Positions 49,571 through 58,535 of a stretch of 64,000 nucleotides of DNA are shown piece by piece (positions within the stretch are counted from its first letter, which is position 1; each line of letters begins with the position of its first letter). A program made the position numbers and the translations under genes. The notes beneath the pieces were generated by a model. The model did no database searches and had not been told where the DNA came from. It worked only from the letters and a program-made list of their open reading frames with translations. Source of the DNA: Kribbella jiaozuonensis (lineage in GTDB: Bacteria; Actinomycetota; Actinomycetes; Propionibacteriales; Kribbellaceae); the NCBI RefSeq assembly GCF_005233875.1, contig NZ_SZPZ01000003.1, positions 924,489 to 988,488 of the forward strand. The letters run 5' to 3'.

Positions 49571-50322
49571 CAGCCGGTGAACGGGCGCAGGGTGACGCCC
49601 GCTCCCTCCAACGCGCCACGCACGCGCCGAGCGATATCGACGGCGCCCGGGGTGTCACCGTGCACGCAGATCGAGGTCGGGTCGAGGACCAACGATCCGC
49701 CGGAGCTGTCCTGGATCGGTCGGCCGGTAGCCATCGCAATACAGCGGGCCGCGATCTCTGACGCGTCATGCAGCACGGATCCGGCCTCGCGCCGCGACAC
49801 CAGGGTGCCGGACGGGGTGTACGCACGATCCGCGAAGGCCTCGTGCACCGCGGTCAGACCGGCCTCCGCCGCGAGCCGCAACCACACCGAGCCCGGAAGA
49901 CCGAGCACGGGAAGCGTCTTGTCGTACTCCGCGACCGCGGCGACCACCGCCGTCGCCTGCTCCACGTGGTGGCCGATCGTGTTGTAGAGCGCGCCGTGCG
50001 GCTTCACGTACCGCACCCGGTCGCCCGCGATCCGCGCGAACGCGTCCAGCGCGCCGATCTGATAAACGACCTCGTCGCGCAACGCGGCCGGCTCGATGTC
50101 CAGGAACCGCCGCCCGAAGCCCGGCTTGTCGGCGTACCCGACGTGGGCTCCGATCGCGACCCCGCGCTCGACCGCCTCGGCCGTCACCCGCCGCATGATC
50201 GACGGATCGCCGGCGTGGAATCCGCAGGCCACGTTCGCGCTGGTGACAACCTCGAGCAGGGCCGAGTCGTCACCCATCGACCAGGAACCAAATCCTTCAC
50301 CCATGTCCGCGTTGAGGTCCAT
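49570..50322 (-). CDS. pxpA: 5-oxoprolinase subunit A
   Basis: A 250-residue LamB/YcsF family protein: DLNADMGEGFGSW, VTSANVACGFHAGDPSIM, GVAIGAHVGYADKPGFGRR, YVKPHGALYN and SICVHGDTPGAV. First gene of the pxpABC operon. GGAGG precedes the ATG at 50322. Divergent from a GntR regulator with a perfect palindrome between them, so pyroglutamate use is probably controlled locally. Confidence 0.94.
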   Translation of the reverse strand: MDLNADMGEGFGSWSMGDDSALLEVVTSANVACGFHAGDPSIMRRVTAEAVERGVAIGAHVGYADKPGFGRRFLDIEPAALRDEVVYQIGALDAFARIAGDRVRYVKPHGALYNTIGHHVEQATAVVAAVAEYDKTLPVLGLPGSVWLRLAAEAGLTAVHEAFADRAYTPSGTLVSRREAGSVLHDASEIAARCIAMATGRPIQDSSGGSLVLDPTSICVHGDTPGAVDIARRVRGALEGAGVTLRPFTG

Positions 50323-50350
50323 GCGGCCACCTCCCTCGCCCGAGCCTAGA

Positions 50351-50365
50351 GATTGTTCAACAATC
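50351..50365. promoter_or_regulatory. GntR-type operator between pxpA and its regulator
   Basis: GATTGTT-C-AACAATC is a perfect palindrome with 7-bp arms, 29 bp upstream of the pxpA start and 56 bp upstream of the GntR start. Fits an FCD-class GntR operator. Confidence 0.6.
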
Positions 50366-50420
50366 CTGCAAGAGGCTTGTTCTACTTTTCCTCGCCGCTC
50401 CGGTGCGGGATGATGCGGAG

Positions 50421-51161
50421 ATGAGTACGGGTGGGGCCGAGACCGAACGGCAGGCGTGGCTGCGCACCGTCGCCGCCGACGTCTCGCGACTGGATCGGAG
50501 CAGCTCCGCGGAGCGGGCCGCCGACATCCTTCGCCGTAGTATCACCGAAGGCGCGCTGCCGCCCGGCGCCCAACTCTCCGAGATCGAGCTGACCGAGGTC
50601 CTGGAGGTCAGCCGGAACACGCTGCGCGAGGCGTTCCGGCTGCTGACCCACGAAGGCCTGCTGGTCTACAAGCTGCACCGCGGAGTGTTCGTCCCCGAGC
50701 TGGACGAGCGCGACGTCATCGACCTGTACCGGCTGCGTCGCGTCCTGGAGGTGGACGTCGTCCGCGGACTCGCCGACCGCGACCCGGAGCTGCCCGCGGG
50801 CCGCCTCGAGCCGCTGCAGGACGACGTCGAGGCTGCCGAGGCCGCCGCCCGCGCGGACCGCTGGCCGGCCGTCGGTACGGCGAACATGCGTTTCCACGAG
50901 CACCTGATCGGTCTGGCCGACAGCTCCCGGATGGATGCGATGACCGGCCGGCTGCTCGCGGAGTTGCGGCTCCTGTTCCACGTGATCGCGACCCCGCGCG
51001 AGCTGCACGAGCCGTACATCGAGCGCAACCGCAGGCTGTTCGAGCTGCTCGAGGCCCGCAAGTACGACGAGGCCGCGGCCGACCTGCATCAGTACCTGCT
51101 CGACTCCGAGGCGGGGATCCTCGCGGCGTTCCGAGATAAGGGCTTGCGCGCGCCGGTGTGA
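50421..51161 (+). CDS. GntR family regulator, FCD class
   Basis: A 246-residue FadR-like regulator: winged helix at about 28-95 (RAADILRRSITEGALPPGAQLSE-type start, VLEVSRNTLREAFRLLTHEG) and an all-helical FCD domain with metal or ligand His in NMRFHEHLIGLADS. GATGAT 6 nt before the ATG at 50421 suggests a leaderless mRNA. Divergent from pxpABC and followed by aminopeptidase P, so it may coordinate pyroglutamate and X-Pro peptide use. Confidence 0.9.
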   Translation: MSTGGAETERQAWLRTVAADVSRLDRSSSAERAADILRRSITEGALPPGAQLSEIELTEVLEVSRNTLREAFRLLTHEGLLVYKLHRGVFVPELDERDVIDLYRLRRVLEVDVVRGLADRDPELPAGRLEPLQDDVEAAEAAARADRWPAVGTANMRFHEHLIGLADSSRMDAMTGRLLAELRLLFHVIATPRELHEPYIERNRRLFELLEARKYDEAAADLHQYLLDSEAGILAAFRDKGLRAPV

Positions 51162-51208
51162 ACCTGAGTTGATGAGTCAAACCGTCAGCTGCAAAGGGGA
51201 GCACAGTC

Positions 51209-52633
51209 ATGACCGATGACGCCCGGACCGAAGAGACGCCGAAGTCGTACCGCCCCATCGACGCCAAGGGGTTCCGGGACTTCATCTCACGGGGCTGGGG
51301 GCCGGTGGACCGCTCGGTAGCGGTGCCGGAAGGGCTCGCCGAGGCGGCCGCCGAGCACCGGCGGAAGCTCGCCGCGGCGCTGCCGGGTCGGCGGATCGCG
51401 ATCGCGGCCGGCCGCGCACCGGTCCGGTCGAACGACACCGACTACCTGTTCCGGGCCGACAGCGACTTCGTCTGGCTGACCGGTTGCCAGGCCGAGGGCG
51501 CCGTACTGGTCATCTCCGGAGACGGCGACGCCACGCTGTACCTGCGCGAGACGGCCGGCCCGGGCGAGGCGGACTTCTTCGCGAACGCGCGCGACGGTGA
51601 GCTGTGGATCGGCCCGGTGCCGGGGCTCAAGGACTGGTCGGACGCGCTGCAGATCGCGTGCCGCCCGCTCGAGGAGCTGCCCGCCGCGGTGCGTGGCGCG
51701 GTCCCGTTCATGCTGTCGGTGCCTGGCGTCGAGCCGATGCTGGACGCGTTGGTACGGACGTCGCCGACCGACGGCAACGCGCTGCGGCAGACGCTCGCCG
51801 AGCTGCGCCGGATCAAGGACGACTGGGAGCTCGACCAGCTGCGTGAGGCGGTCGCGGCCAGCGTGCTCGCGTTCGGCGACGTCGCGAGCGAGCTTCCCGA
51901 GGCGATCCGTGGTGGCGGCGAGCGCTGGCTGCAGGGCACCTTCGACCGGCGCGCGCGGACCGCGGGCAACGGCGTCGGGTACGCCTCGATCGTTGCCGCT
52001 GGCAAGCATGCGCCGGTGCTGCACTGGGTCCGCAACGACGGCGCGGTGAACGAGGGCGACGTGATCCTGCTGGACGCGGGCGTCGAGACCCGCACGCTGT
52101 ACACCGCTGACGTGACCCGGACGTTCCCGGCCACCGGTGAGTACACCGCGGCGCAGCGGCAGGTGCACGACCTGGTGCACAAGGCCCAGCTCGCCTCACT
52201 CGACGCGGTCAAGGTCGGAGCGCCGTACCGCGCCTTCCAGTACGAGGCTTTGCGGGTGCTGGCCGAAGGGCTGCGGGACTGGGGTCTGCTCGAGGCGTCG
52301 ATCGACGAGCTGCTCGGCCCGGACGGGCAGCAGCATCGCCGCTACATCGTCTGCGGGACCGGTCACTACATCGGCCTCGACGTCCACGACTGCGACGCGT
52401 CCCGTCCGGAGGCGTACTTCGCCGGCACGATCGAGGCCGGGATGGCGCTTGCGGTCGAGCCGGGGCTGTACTTCCACCCGAACGACGAGACCGTGCCGCC
52501 GGAGCTGCGTGGCATTGGCATCCGGATCGAGGACAACGTCGTCGTCCACCCGGACCGGCTGGAGATCCTGACCGAGGACCTGCCGATCACCACCGACGGC
52601 CTGGAGCAGTGGACCAAGTCACACCTGAAGTAA
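51209..52633 (+). CDS. Aminopeptidase P family metallopeptidase
   Basis: A 474-residue Xaa-Pro aminopeptidase: N-terminal creatinase-like domain (about 1-175; NDTDYLFRADSDFVWLTG) and a pita-bread catalytic domain with the five metal ligands, namely Asp in LLDAGVETRTLYTADVTRTF (two), His in GTGHYIGLDVHD, Glu in AVEPGLYFHP and Glu in GIRIEDNVVV. Releases N-terminal residues preceding proline. GGGGAG lies upstream of the ATG. Sits with pxpABC, in a region also rich in hydroxyproline genes. Confidence 0.93.
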   Translation: MTDDARTEETPKSYRPIDAKGFRDFISRGWGPVDRSVAVPEGLAEAAAEHRRKLAAALPGRRIAIAAGRAPVRSNDTDYLFRADSDFVWLTGCQAEGAVLVISGDGDATLYLRETAGPGEADFFANARDGELWIGPVPGLKDWSDALQIACRPLEELPAAVRGAVPFMLSVPGVEPMLDALVRTSPTDGNALRQTLAELRRIKDDWELDQLREAVAASVLAFGDVASELPEAIRGGGERWLQGTFDRRARTAGNGVGYASIVAAGKHAPVLHWVRNDGAVNEGDVILLDAGVETRTLYTADVTRTFPATGEYTAAQRQVHDLVHKAQLASLDAVKVGAPYRAFQYEALRVLAEGLRDWGLLEASIDELLGPDGQQHRRYIVCGTGHYIGLDVHDCDASRPEAYFAGTIEAGMALAVEPGLYFHPNDETVPPELRGIGIRIEDNVVVHPDRLEILTEDLPITTDGLEQWTKSHLK

Positions 52634-52723
52634 TCAAGCGATCGCTCAAAATTAGCCGTCACAAGCGGTAACACTCTCCCGCCCAGCACGATGTACAGAG
52701 CGGGGGAGGGTCGAACTCGGCCG

Positions 52724-52759
52724 GGCGCGTGGCTAGTGGGGGGCCGCGTTCCACGCGCC
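52724..52759 (+). repeat. 9-bp inverted repeat in a long 5' region
   Basis: GGCGCGTGG (52724-52732) pairs with CCACGCGCC (52751-52759) about 65 nt before the 75-residue protein gene. Possibly a 5'-leader structure. The 190-bp gap also contains AGCGATCGCT (52637-52646). Confidence 0.4.
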
Positions 52760-52824
52760 AGGCCGAGGCGGCCCCGACTGGGCCCGGGGGGACCCAGGAT
52801 CCCTGGGTACGGGGAGTAGTCATC

Positions 52825-53052
52825 ATGAATCTACGGGTGCGAGTAGTGCACTACGGCAGCCGGCACTGGTACGCCGACATCGACGACGCCGACGATCCGC
52901 AGCCCGACGATCCGTTCTGGTTCGTCGACAACTGCCGGACCCAGGCGCAGGCACTGGAGACGGCCTGCAGCGAGCTCCGGCTGATGACGGGCCGGCTGGT
53001 CCGCGGGGACCAGCTCGACCGCGTCCTCGAAGTGACCGGCGTACCGGTCTGA
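52825..53052 (+). CDS. Small hypothetical protein, 75 aa
   Basis: A 75-residue protein beginning MNLRVRVVHYGSRHWYADID, with an acidic central loop (DDADDPQPDD) and a C-terminal helix (TQAQALETACSELRLMTGRL). GGGGAG precedes the ATG at 52825. A compact alpha/beta fold is likely; I recognise no family. It has a long GC-rich leader with an inverted repeat, so expression may be controlled in the 5' region. Confidence 0.6.
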   Translation: MNLRVRVVHYGSRHWYADIDDADDPQPDDPFWFVDNCRTQAQALETACSELRLMTGRLVRGDQLDRVLEVTGVPV

Positions 53053-53056
53053 GCTT

Positions 53057-54466
53057 TCAGCCGACCGGTGGTACGGCGGCGCAGCTGCTGCCGCGCTTGG
53101 GTACCGCACGCGCGATCAGGTAGTCGTCGATCGTCGTTTGCATGCACGGGCTCGAGTTGTAGCTCCCGTGTCCCCAGCCTTCGTACGTGAGCAGCACGCC
53201 GGACCGGCCGAGCTGACGCTGCACGCTCTGCGCCATGCGGTACGGCGTAGCGGGGTCGTGGATCGCGTTGGCGAGCAGCACCGGCGTCTTGAGCCGATGG
53301 ACGCTCAGCACGTGCTGCGGGTTGTTCGCCTTCGGCGCACCGAGACAGATCGACACCGCCATCAGCTGACCCGGGTAGCGCATGTCCTGGTTGTTCCGGG
53401 CCAGCCGCTGCAGGTGTGCGGCGTACTCGCGGTAGTCCTTCACCGGAAGGTTCCAGTCCTGACAGAACACCGCCAGCGGGTACTGCGCGAGCCCGCTCGG
53501 GACGGCGGCAGCTGTTGGCGTTTCAAGGTCCTTCAGCGTCTGCGCCAGTGCGGACCACTCCGGGTCGTAGAGCATCCGAAACACCTGGAAGCTCAGCTTG
53601 AACGGATCACTCGACCGAGCCAGCAGTCCGGCCCACACCGCATGGACGTCCTGCCCGTGCAGTGCACAGGAAGACTCCGCCGAGCACCACTTCACGAACT
53701 CGTCGAACGAGTCCTGCGCCGCGGACGCCTGGACGTCGAGGAAGCTCTTCGTCGTCGGGGAGCCATGGTCGATCACGCTCTCCACCACCATCGCGCGCAC
53801 CCGGTTCGGGTACGTCTCGGCGTACTGCGCTCCGAGCAGCGTCCCGTAGGAGCTGCCGTGGAACGAGATCGTGGACTCGCCGAGCGCCCGGCGTACGGCG
53901 TCGAGGTCGCGCACCGTCTGCCAGGTGTCGATGTGGTCGTACAGCGGACCGGTGTGCTCGCGGCAATCCGTTGCGAGCTGCTGGTTGTAGCTGATCGTCG
54001 CCGTGAACTCCGCCTTGCTGCTGATGATCGGCGACGGCTGCTTGGCGAGTAGTGCAGCCGAGCACTGCACCGGGTTGCTGCGGGCCACGCCGCGCGGGTC
54101 GAAGCTGACGATGTCGAAGCGGTCCTGGAGGTTCGCGCTGAATCGCGTCATGCCGGTCTTGATCCGGTCGACCCCGGAGTCGCCCGGTCCACCCGGCCCG
54201 AACACGAGCACTCCGACCCGCGAGCCCTTCGCAGTACGTCGGGCGATGGCGAGGTCGAAGGTCGGTCCGCCCGGTTTCCGCCAATCGACGGGCAGTCGGA
54301 GCGTCGCGCACTGCGAGCCCTTCACCAGAGCGGGATCGTCGTGCCCTTCTGGTTTGCAATCGGCCCAGTGCACTCGGCTGGGACTGGCAGAGGCGGTCGT
54401 CGTCAGCCCGGCCGCGGCGACCGCGAGTACTACGGCGCCGGCCAGGGCGCGTCGTGTGAACTTCAT
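53057..54466 (-). CDS. Secreted alpha/beta hydrolase, tripeptidyl aminopeptidase-like
   Basis: A 469-residue exported peptidase of the SlpD/SlpE or TAP (S33) type. Signal peptide MKFTRRALAGAVVLAVAAAG; oxyanion region VFGPGGPGDSG; nucleophile elbow FHGSSYGTLLGAQYAE; acid in NAIHDPATPYRMAQ; His in EGWGHGSYN. A C-terminal TAP-like domain carries paired Cys. It should release short peptides from the N-terminus of extracellular substrates, feeding the amino-acid pathways nearby. The ATG at 54466 starts the signal peptide. Confidence 0.87.
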   Translation of the reverse strand: MKFTRRALAGAVVLAVAAAGLTTTASASPSRVHWADCKPEGHDDPALVKGSQCATLRLPVDWRKPGGPTFDLAIARRTAKGSRVGVLVFGPGGPGDSGVDRIKTGMTRFSANLQDRFDIVSFDPRGVARSNPVQCSAALLAKQPSPIISSKAEFTATISYNQQLATDCREHTGPLYDHIDTWQTVRDLDAVRRALGESTISFHGSSYGTLLGAQYAETYPNRVRAMVVESVIDHGSPTTKSFLDVQASAAQDSFDEFVKWCSAESSCALHGQDVHAVWAGLLARSSDPFKLSFQVFRMLYDPEWSALAQTLKDLETPTAAAVPSGLAQYPLAVFCQDWNLPVKDYREYAAHLQRLARNNQDMRYPGQLMAVSICLGAPKANNPQHVLSVHRLKTPVLLANAIHDPATPYRMAQSVQRQLGRSGVLLTYEGWGHGSYNSSPCMQTTIDDYLIARAVPKRGSSCAAVPPVG

Positions 54467-54610
54467 ACCGACGATCCTTCGGCAATCGCTTGCTGACGGC
54501 ATCAGGGACGAGCCCCGCGCGACCCTGGTCACGGATTCAGGGGCCGGATTGACTGCGGCCAAGGGACCGCCGTACCGTCCACAGCGTCAGTGAACTCAAC
54601 AGCCGCATGA

Positions 54611-54730
54611 ACCCGTGCGGGAGAGTCCCGGGCCAGGGAGACGAACTCTGGACCCGGGCGCCGTAGGAGCAACTCTCCCCAAGAATCTCTCAGGCACCTT
54701 CACCGCACGGGCGAGGCATCTCTGGAGGAC
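54611..54730 (+). ncRNA. Glycine riboswitch (single aptamer)
   Basis: The leader of the serine dehydratase gene carries the glycine aptamer core: GGGAGAG, GGCGCCGTAGGAGCAA, CTCTCAGGCACC. P1 is formed by CGTGCGG (54614-54620) and CCGCACG (54703-54709), followed by a partial second half (GGCGAGGC...TCTGGAGG) like the ghost aptamer of singleton forms. Downstream CGGTC/GACCG and GGAGG/CCTCC complements near the ribosome-binding site suggest translational control. High glycine should favour conversion of serine to pyruvate. Confidence 0.85.
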
Positions 54731-54795
54731 GTCGGGTCCAACAGAGCGGGGAGGACACCAAACGGTCAACGGCGACCGGAAGGAACCTCCACACG

Positions 54796-56169
54796 ATGGC
54801 GATCAGCGTCTTCGACCTGTTCAGTATCGGGATCGGCCCGTCGAGCTCCCACACCGTGGGACCGATGCGCGCCGCCCGCACCTTCGCACTCGGCCTGGCC
54901 GCGGACGGCCTGCTGGCTGCGACTACGACCGTCCACGCCGAGCTGTTCGGTTCGCTCGGCGCGACCGGGCACGGTCACGGCAGCAACAAGGCCGTCCTGC
55001 TCGGCCTGGAGGGCGCCGACCCCGAGACCGTCGTCACGCACTCGGTCGACGCCAGGGTCGAGACGATCCGCGAGCGCGGCCGGATCGTGCTGGCCGGCGA
55101 CCACGAGATCGCGTTCGACGAGAACACCGACCTGATCATGCACCGCCGCAAGGCCCTCCCGTACCACCCGAACGGGATGACCTTCGTCGCCCGCGATACG
55201 CAAGGCGCAGTACTGCGCGAGCGCACGTACTACTCGGTCGGCGGCGGATTCGTCGTCGACGAGAACGCCGCCGCGGGCGACCGGATCGTCCTGGACACCA
55301 CCCCGCTGAAGTACCCGTTCACCACCGGCGCGGAGCTGCTCGACCGGTGTCGCGAGTCGCAGCTGTCGATCAGCGAGGTGATGCTCGCGAACGAGCTGGC
55401 TTGGCGGACCGAGGACGAGATCCGGTCCGGGCTGTTGCACATCTGGCAGGTCATGCAGGACTGCGTGCGCGAGGGCTGTGAGACCGAGGGCATCCTGCCG
55501 GGCGGCCTGAAGGTGCCGCGCCGGGCGCACTCGCTGCACCGCAAGCTGAGCGGCGACCCGTGGTCGGTGGACCCGCTGAAGGTGATGGACTGGGTGAACC
55601 TGTTCGCGCTCGCGGTCAACGAACAGAACGCGTCCGGCGGCCGGATCGTCACCGCGCCGACGAACGGTGCCGCAGGCATCATTCCCGCCGTGCTGCACTA
55701 CTACCGCCGCTTCGTGCCCGGTGCGACCGAGGACGGCGTTGTCCGGTTCCTGCTGACCGCCGGGGCGATCGGCGTGCTCTACAAGGAGAACGCGTCGATC
55801 TCCGGCGCCGAGGTCGGCTGCCAGGGCGAGGTCGGATCCGCCTGCTCGATGGCCGCCGCCGGTCTGTGCGAGGTTCTCGGCGGTACGCCGCAACAGGTCG
55901 AGAACGCCGCCGAGATCGCGATGGAGCACAACCTCGGCCTGACCTGCGACCCGGTCGGCGGCCTGGTGCAGATCCCGTGCATCGAGCGGAACGCGATGGC
56001 GTCGGTGAAGGCGATCAACGCGGCCCGGATGGCGATGCACGGCGACGGCGTCCACGTGGTCACGCTCGACAAGGTCATCAAGACCATGCGCGAGACCGGC
56101 GCCGACATGAAGGTCAAGTACAAGGAGACGTCCCGCGGCGGCCTCGCCGTCAACGTCATCGAGTGCTGA
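54796..56169 (+). CDS. sdaA: L-serine ammonia-lyase, iron-sulfur type
   Basis: A 457-residue single-chain serine dehydratase converting L-serine to pyruvate and ammonia. The N-terminal SDH-beta domain begins ISVFDLFSIGIGPSSSHTVG and has FGSLGATGHGHGSNKAVLLG. The C-terminal SDH-alpha domain carries the [4Fe-4S] cysteines in GCQGEVGSACSMAAAGL and LTCDPVGGLVQIPCIERNA. Controlled by the glycine riboswitch in its leader; AAGGAAC lies upstream of the ATG. The next gene converges with no gap. Confidence 0.95.
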   Translation: MAISVFDLFSIGIGPSSSHTVGPMRAARTFALGLAADGLLAATTTVHAELFGSLGATGHGHGSNKAVLLGLEGADPETVVTHSVDARVETIRERGRIVLAGDHEIAFDENTDLIMHRRKALPYHPNGMTFVARDTQGAVLRERTYYSVGGGFVVDENAAAGDRIVLDTTPLKYPFTTGAELLDRCRESQLSISEVMLANELAWRTEDEIRSGLLHIWQVMQDCVREGCETEGILPGGLKVPRRAHSLHRKLSGDPWSVDPLKVMDWVNLFALAVNEQNASGGRIVTAPTNGAAGIIPAVLHYYRRFVPGATEDGVVRFLLTAGAIGVLYKENASISGAEVGCQGEVGSACSMAAAGLCEVLGGTPQQVENAAEIAMEHNLGLTCDPVGGLVQIPCIERNAMASVKAINAARMAMHGDGVHVVTLDKVIKTMRETGADMKVKYKETSRGGLAVNVIEC

Positions 56170-56862
56170 TCACCACGGGACGGTCCCGTGCAGGCTCAGG
56201 TACTCCGCGGTCGGCCCGGACTGGTCGATCTGCGCGAGCCGGGCGATGATCTCCGCGCCCTCCTCGACGGTCTGGTAACCGCTGTGGCCGTTGAAGTCCG
56301 TCGCGGTGTAGCCCGGGTCGACGGTGTTGATCCGCAGGTTCGGCAGCTGTCGCGCGTACTGCACCGTCAGCATGTTGAGCGCTGCCTTCGAGGCGCCGTA
56401 CGCCGGGGCCGGCACCCAGACGGGCACCGTGCTGATCACGTCCGGATCGACGGCGGTGGCGATCGAGCCGAGGCCGCTGGAGACGTTCACGATCACCGGG
56501 TTGTCGCTGCGCTCCAGCAACGGCAGGAACCGGCGGATCATCCGCACCGGCCCGTACACGTTCAACTCGAAAACCAGACGGAAGTCGTCGGCGGTCAGAT
56601 CCCGGATCTCCTTGCGCGGCCCTGGGATGCCGGCGTTGTTGATCAGTACGTCGAGTGAATCCAGCTGCTGCGCGGCCGCGTCGACGGACTCGTCGCTGGT
56701 GACGTCCAACTCCAGGTACTGCGCGCCGAGGTCCGCGGCGGCCTGCTTGCCGCGTTCGGGGTCGCGGGCGCCGAGGTAGACAGTGTGTCCGGCCGCGATC
56801 AGCTGCCGGGCCGTTTCGTATCCGAGGCCTCTGTTCGCGCCGGTGATGAGTGTCGTAGTCAT
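56170..56862 (-). CDS. Short-chain dehydrogenase/reductase
   Basis: A 230-residue classical SDR: cofactor motif LITGANRGLGYETARQL, DVLINNAG, catalytic Ser in VNVSSGLGS and YGASK (Tyr/Lys). LGARDPERG after beta-2 suggests NADP(H). The ATG at 56862 follows GAGGGTG. Divergent from an XRE/MmyB regulator, a very common actinobacterial pair in which the regulator controls the SDR. Substrate unknown. Confidence 0.9.
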   Translation of the reverse strand: MTTTLITGANRGLGYETARQLIAAGHTVYLGARDPERGKQAAADLGAQYLELDVTSDESVDAAAQQLDSLDVLINNAGIPGPRKEIRDLTADDFRLVFELNVYGPVRMIRRFLPLLERSDNPVIVNVSSGLGSIATAVDPDVISTVPVWVPAPAYGASKAALNMLTVQYARQLPNLRINTVDPGYTATDFNGHSGYQTVEEGAEIIARLAQIDQSGPTAEYLSLHGTVPW

Positions 56863-56964
56863 GGCTTCACCCTCCCGTCGCGCCTGTCGAGCAGGTAGTA
56901 CCCGCGATGTCCTAGGGAACGGCAGTACCAGGCTGTTCCGGCCCCGGCGCGGAATACTGGGGGC

Positions 56965-57795
56965 ATGGCTGAGCTCGGAAGGACGCTGCATGCCTGGCGC
57001 GACCGGGTGACGCCGGAGCAGGTCGGGCTGCCGGCCGGTGGAAACCGCCGCGCGCCGGGGCTGCGGCGCGAGGAGCTGGCCCAGCTCGCCGGGCTGTCGG
57101 TCGACTACATCGTCCGGCTCGAGCAGGGCCGGTCGGACTCGCCGTCCGCGCAGGTGCTGACCGCGCTGGCCCGGGCGCTCCGGTTGTCCGATGCCGAGCG
57201 CAACCATCTGTTCGTGCTGGCAGGCGAGGTGGAGCCGTCGCCCGGCCGGCTGTCGGCGTACATCCCGCCGGGTGTGCAGCGGATCGTGGATCAGCTCGAC
57301 GGTGCGCCGCTGTGCGTGTGCGATGCCGCCTGGACGATCATCACCTGGAACCCGTTGTTCGCCGCGATGATCGGCGATCCGTCCGAATGGCGCGGGCGGG
57401 ACCGCAACATCATCTACCGGCATTTCGTGGCACCGGGCGATCGCGTCGTACAGACGCCGGAGCAACAGCGGGACTTCCGGATCGCGATGGTGACGGATCT
57501 GCGCGCATCGCTCGCGCGGTACCCGCACGACACCGACCTCCGGGCGCTGATCGACGAGCTCCGCGCCCGGCATGACGACTTCGCGCGGCTGTGGGACGAG
57601 CCGGTTGTCGGCTTCCACCGGTCCGAGCGGAAGATCATCCGGCATCCCGCGGTGGGAGCGTTCACGATCGACTGCGACGTGCTCGCCGTCCCGGGCAACG
57701 ATCTGCGCATGGTCGTGTACACCGCCGCGCCGAACACCGACGCCGCCGAGAAGCTCCGGCTGTTGTCGGTCATCGGTCTGCAGGCGTTGACCTGA
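56965..57795 (+). CDS. XRE family regulator with MmyB-like ligand domain
   Basis: A 276-residue regulator: helix-turn-helix at about 5-85 (RRAPGLRREELAQLAGLS, VRLEQGRSDSPSAQVLTAL) and a C-terminal MmyB-LBD/PAS-like domain (WTIITWNPLFAAMIGD, RNIIYRHFV, FHRSERKIIRHPAVG). AATACT 6 nt before the ATG and no ribosome-binding site indicate a leaderless mRNA. Probably represses the divergent SDR gene. MmyB domains may bind fatty-acid-like ligands. Confidence 0.9.
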   Translation: MAELGRTLHAWRDRVTPEQVGLPAGGNRRAPGLRREELAQLAGLSVDYIVRLEQGRSDSPSAQVLTALARALRLSDAERNHLFVLAGEVEPSPGRLSAYIPPGVQRIVDQLDGAPLCVCDAAWTIITWNPLFAAMIGDPSEWRGRDRNIIYRHFVAPGDRVVQTPEQQRDFRIAMVTDLRASLARYPHDTDLRALIDELRARHDDFARLWDEPVVGFHRSERKIIRHPAVGAFTIDCDVLAVPGNDLRMVVYTAAPNTDAAEKLRLLSVIGLQALT

Positions 57796-57926
57796 GCGAT
57801 CAGCTAACGCGCTGCATTCCTACGGTCGCGTAGACGGTTCGGAATTACTGGAATATGAAGTTCTTTCGTTCAATTTCTTCCAAGGGCTGTTTGAATCGAC
57901 TCTTGGGCCGATAATCTCCCGGACTT

Positions 57927-58535
57927 GTGAGACCGATCTCTGCCACGGCTTCCCGCCGCCCGCCCTGGCAGAATCCGCGGCGACGCCGTCAGGCCGCCGC
58001 CGGCGCCGGCGTACTGCTGCTCGGCTGCCTCGTGCTGGCCTATCTCGGGTACCGCAGCGGCGGACCGCAGCCGGCCAGCCCGGTCGCCGGCCTGGAGCCC
58101 GGCCGGCCGACGCAGAACCTCCCGGCGATCCCGCGGACCGCGTCGCCGACGGTCGGTACGACGCCGAGCGCCGTACCGACGTCATTGCCGACAGCAACCA
58201 AGCCGGGCGAGATCCAGGTGCCGACCGGTCTCACCACCACGGGCTATCCCTTGATCACCACGGGTACTCCGACCCCGCAGGTCGTCGAGTCGACCGGCCC
58301 GACCACTGCGGTCACCGAGCGCCCGCCGACCGTTCCGCCCACTGCGCCAACCACTGCACCGACCGGCGGCCCGACAAGCACCCCCAGTAGCCGCCCCACC
58401 ACCTCGACTCCCACCGAGCCGCCCCCGACCAGCAGCACCCCGACCGCACCGCCCACCACCCCGGACGACCCCGACCGCCCTGATGGCGGCCTGGGCGGCC
58501 TCCTCGGCTCTCTCCTGGACAAGCTCGGGCTCTAG
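57927..58535 (+). CDS. Pro/Thr-rich membrane-anchored hypothetical protein
   Basis: A 202-residue protein: basic cytoplasmic N-terminus (about 1-24), one transmembrane helix (AGVLLLGCLVLAYLGY), then about 150 residues of Pro/Thr/Ser-rich low-complexity extracellular sequence with TTPS and PTTAP repeats, ending in a short amphipathic LGGLLGSLLDKLGL. Likely spans the cell wall as a stalk. GATAAT 11 nt before the GTG is a good -10 for a near-leaderless mRNA. Overlaps the convergent lipoprotein gene by 4 bp. Confidence 0.68.
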   Translation: MRPISATASRRPPWQNPRRRRQAAAGAGVLLLGCLVLAYLGYRSGGPQPASPVAGLEPGRPTQNLPAIPRTASPTVGTTPSAVPTSLPTATKPGEIQVPTGLTTTGYPLITTGTPTPQVVESTGPTTAVTERPPTVPPTAPTTAPTGGPTSTPSSRPTTSTPTEPPPTSSTPTAPPTTPDDPDRPDGGLGGLLGSLLDKLGL

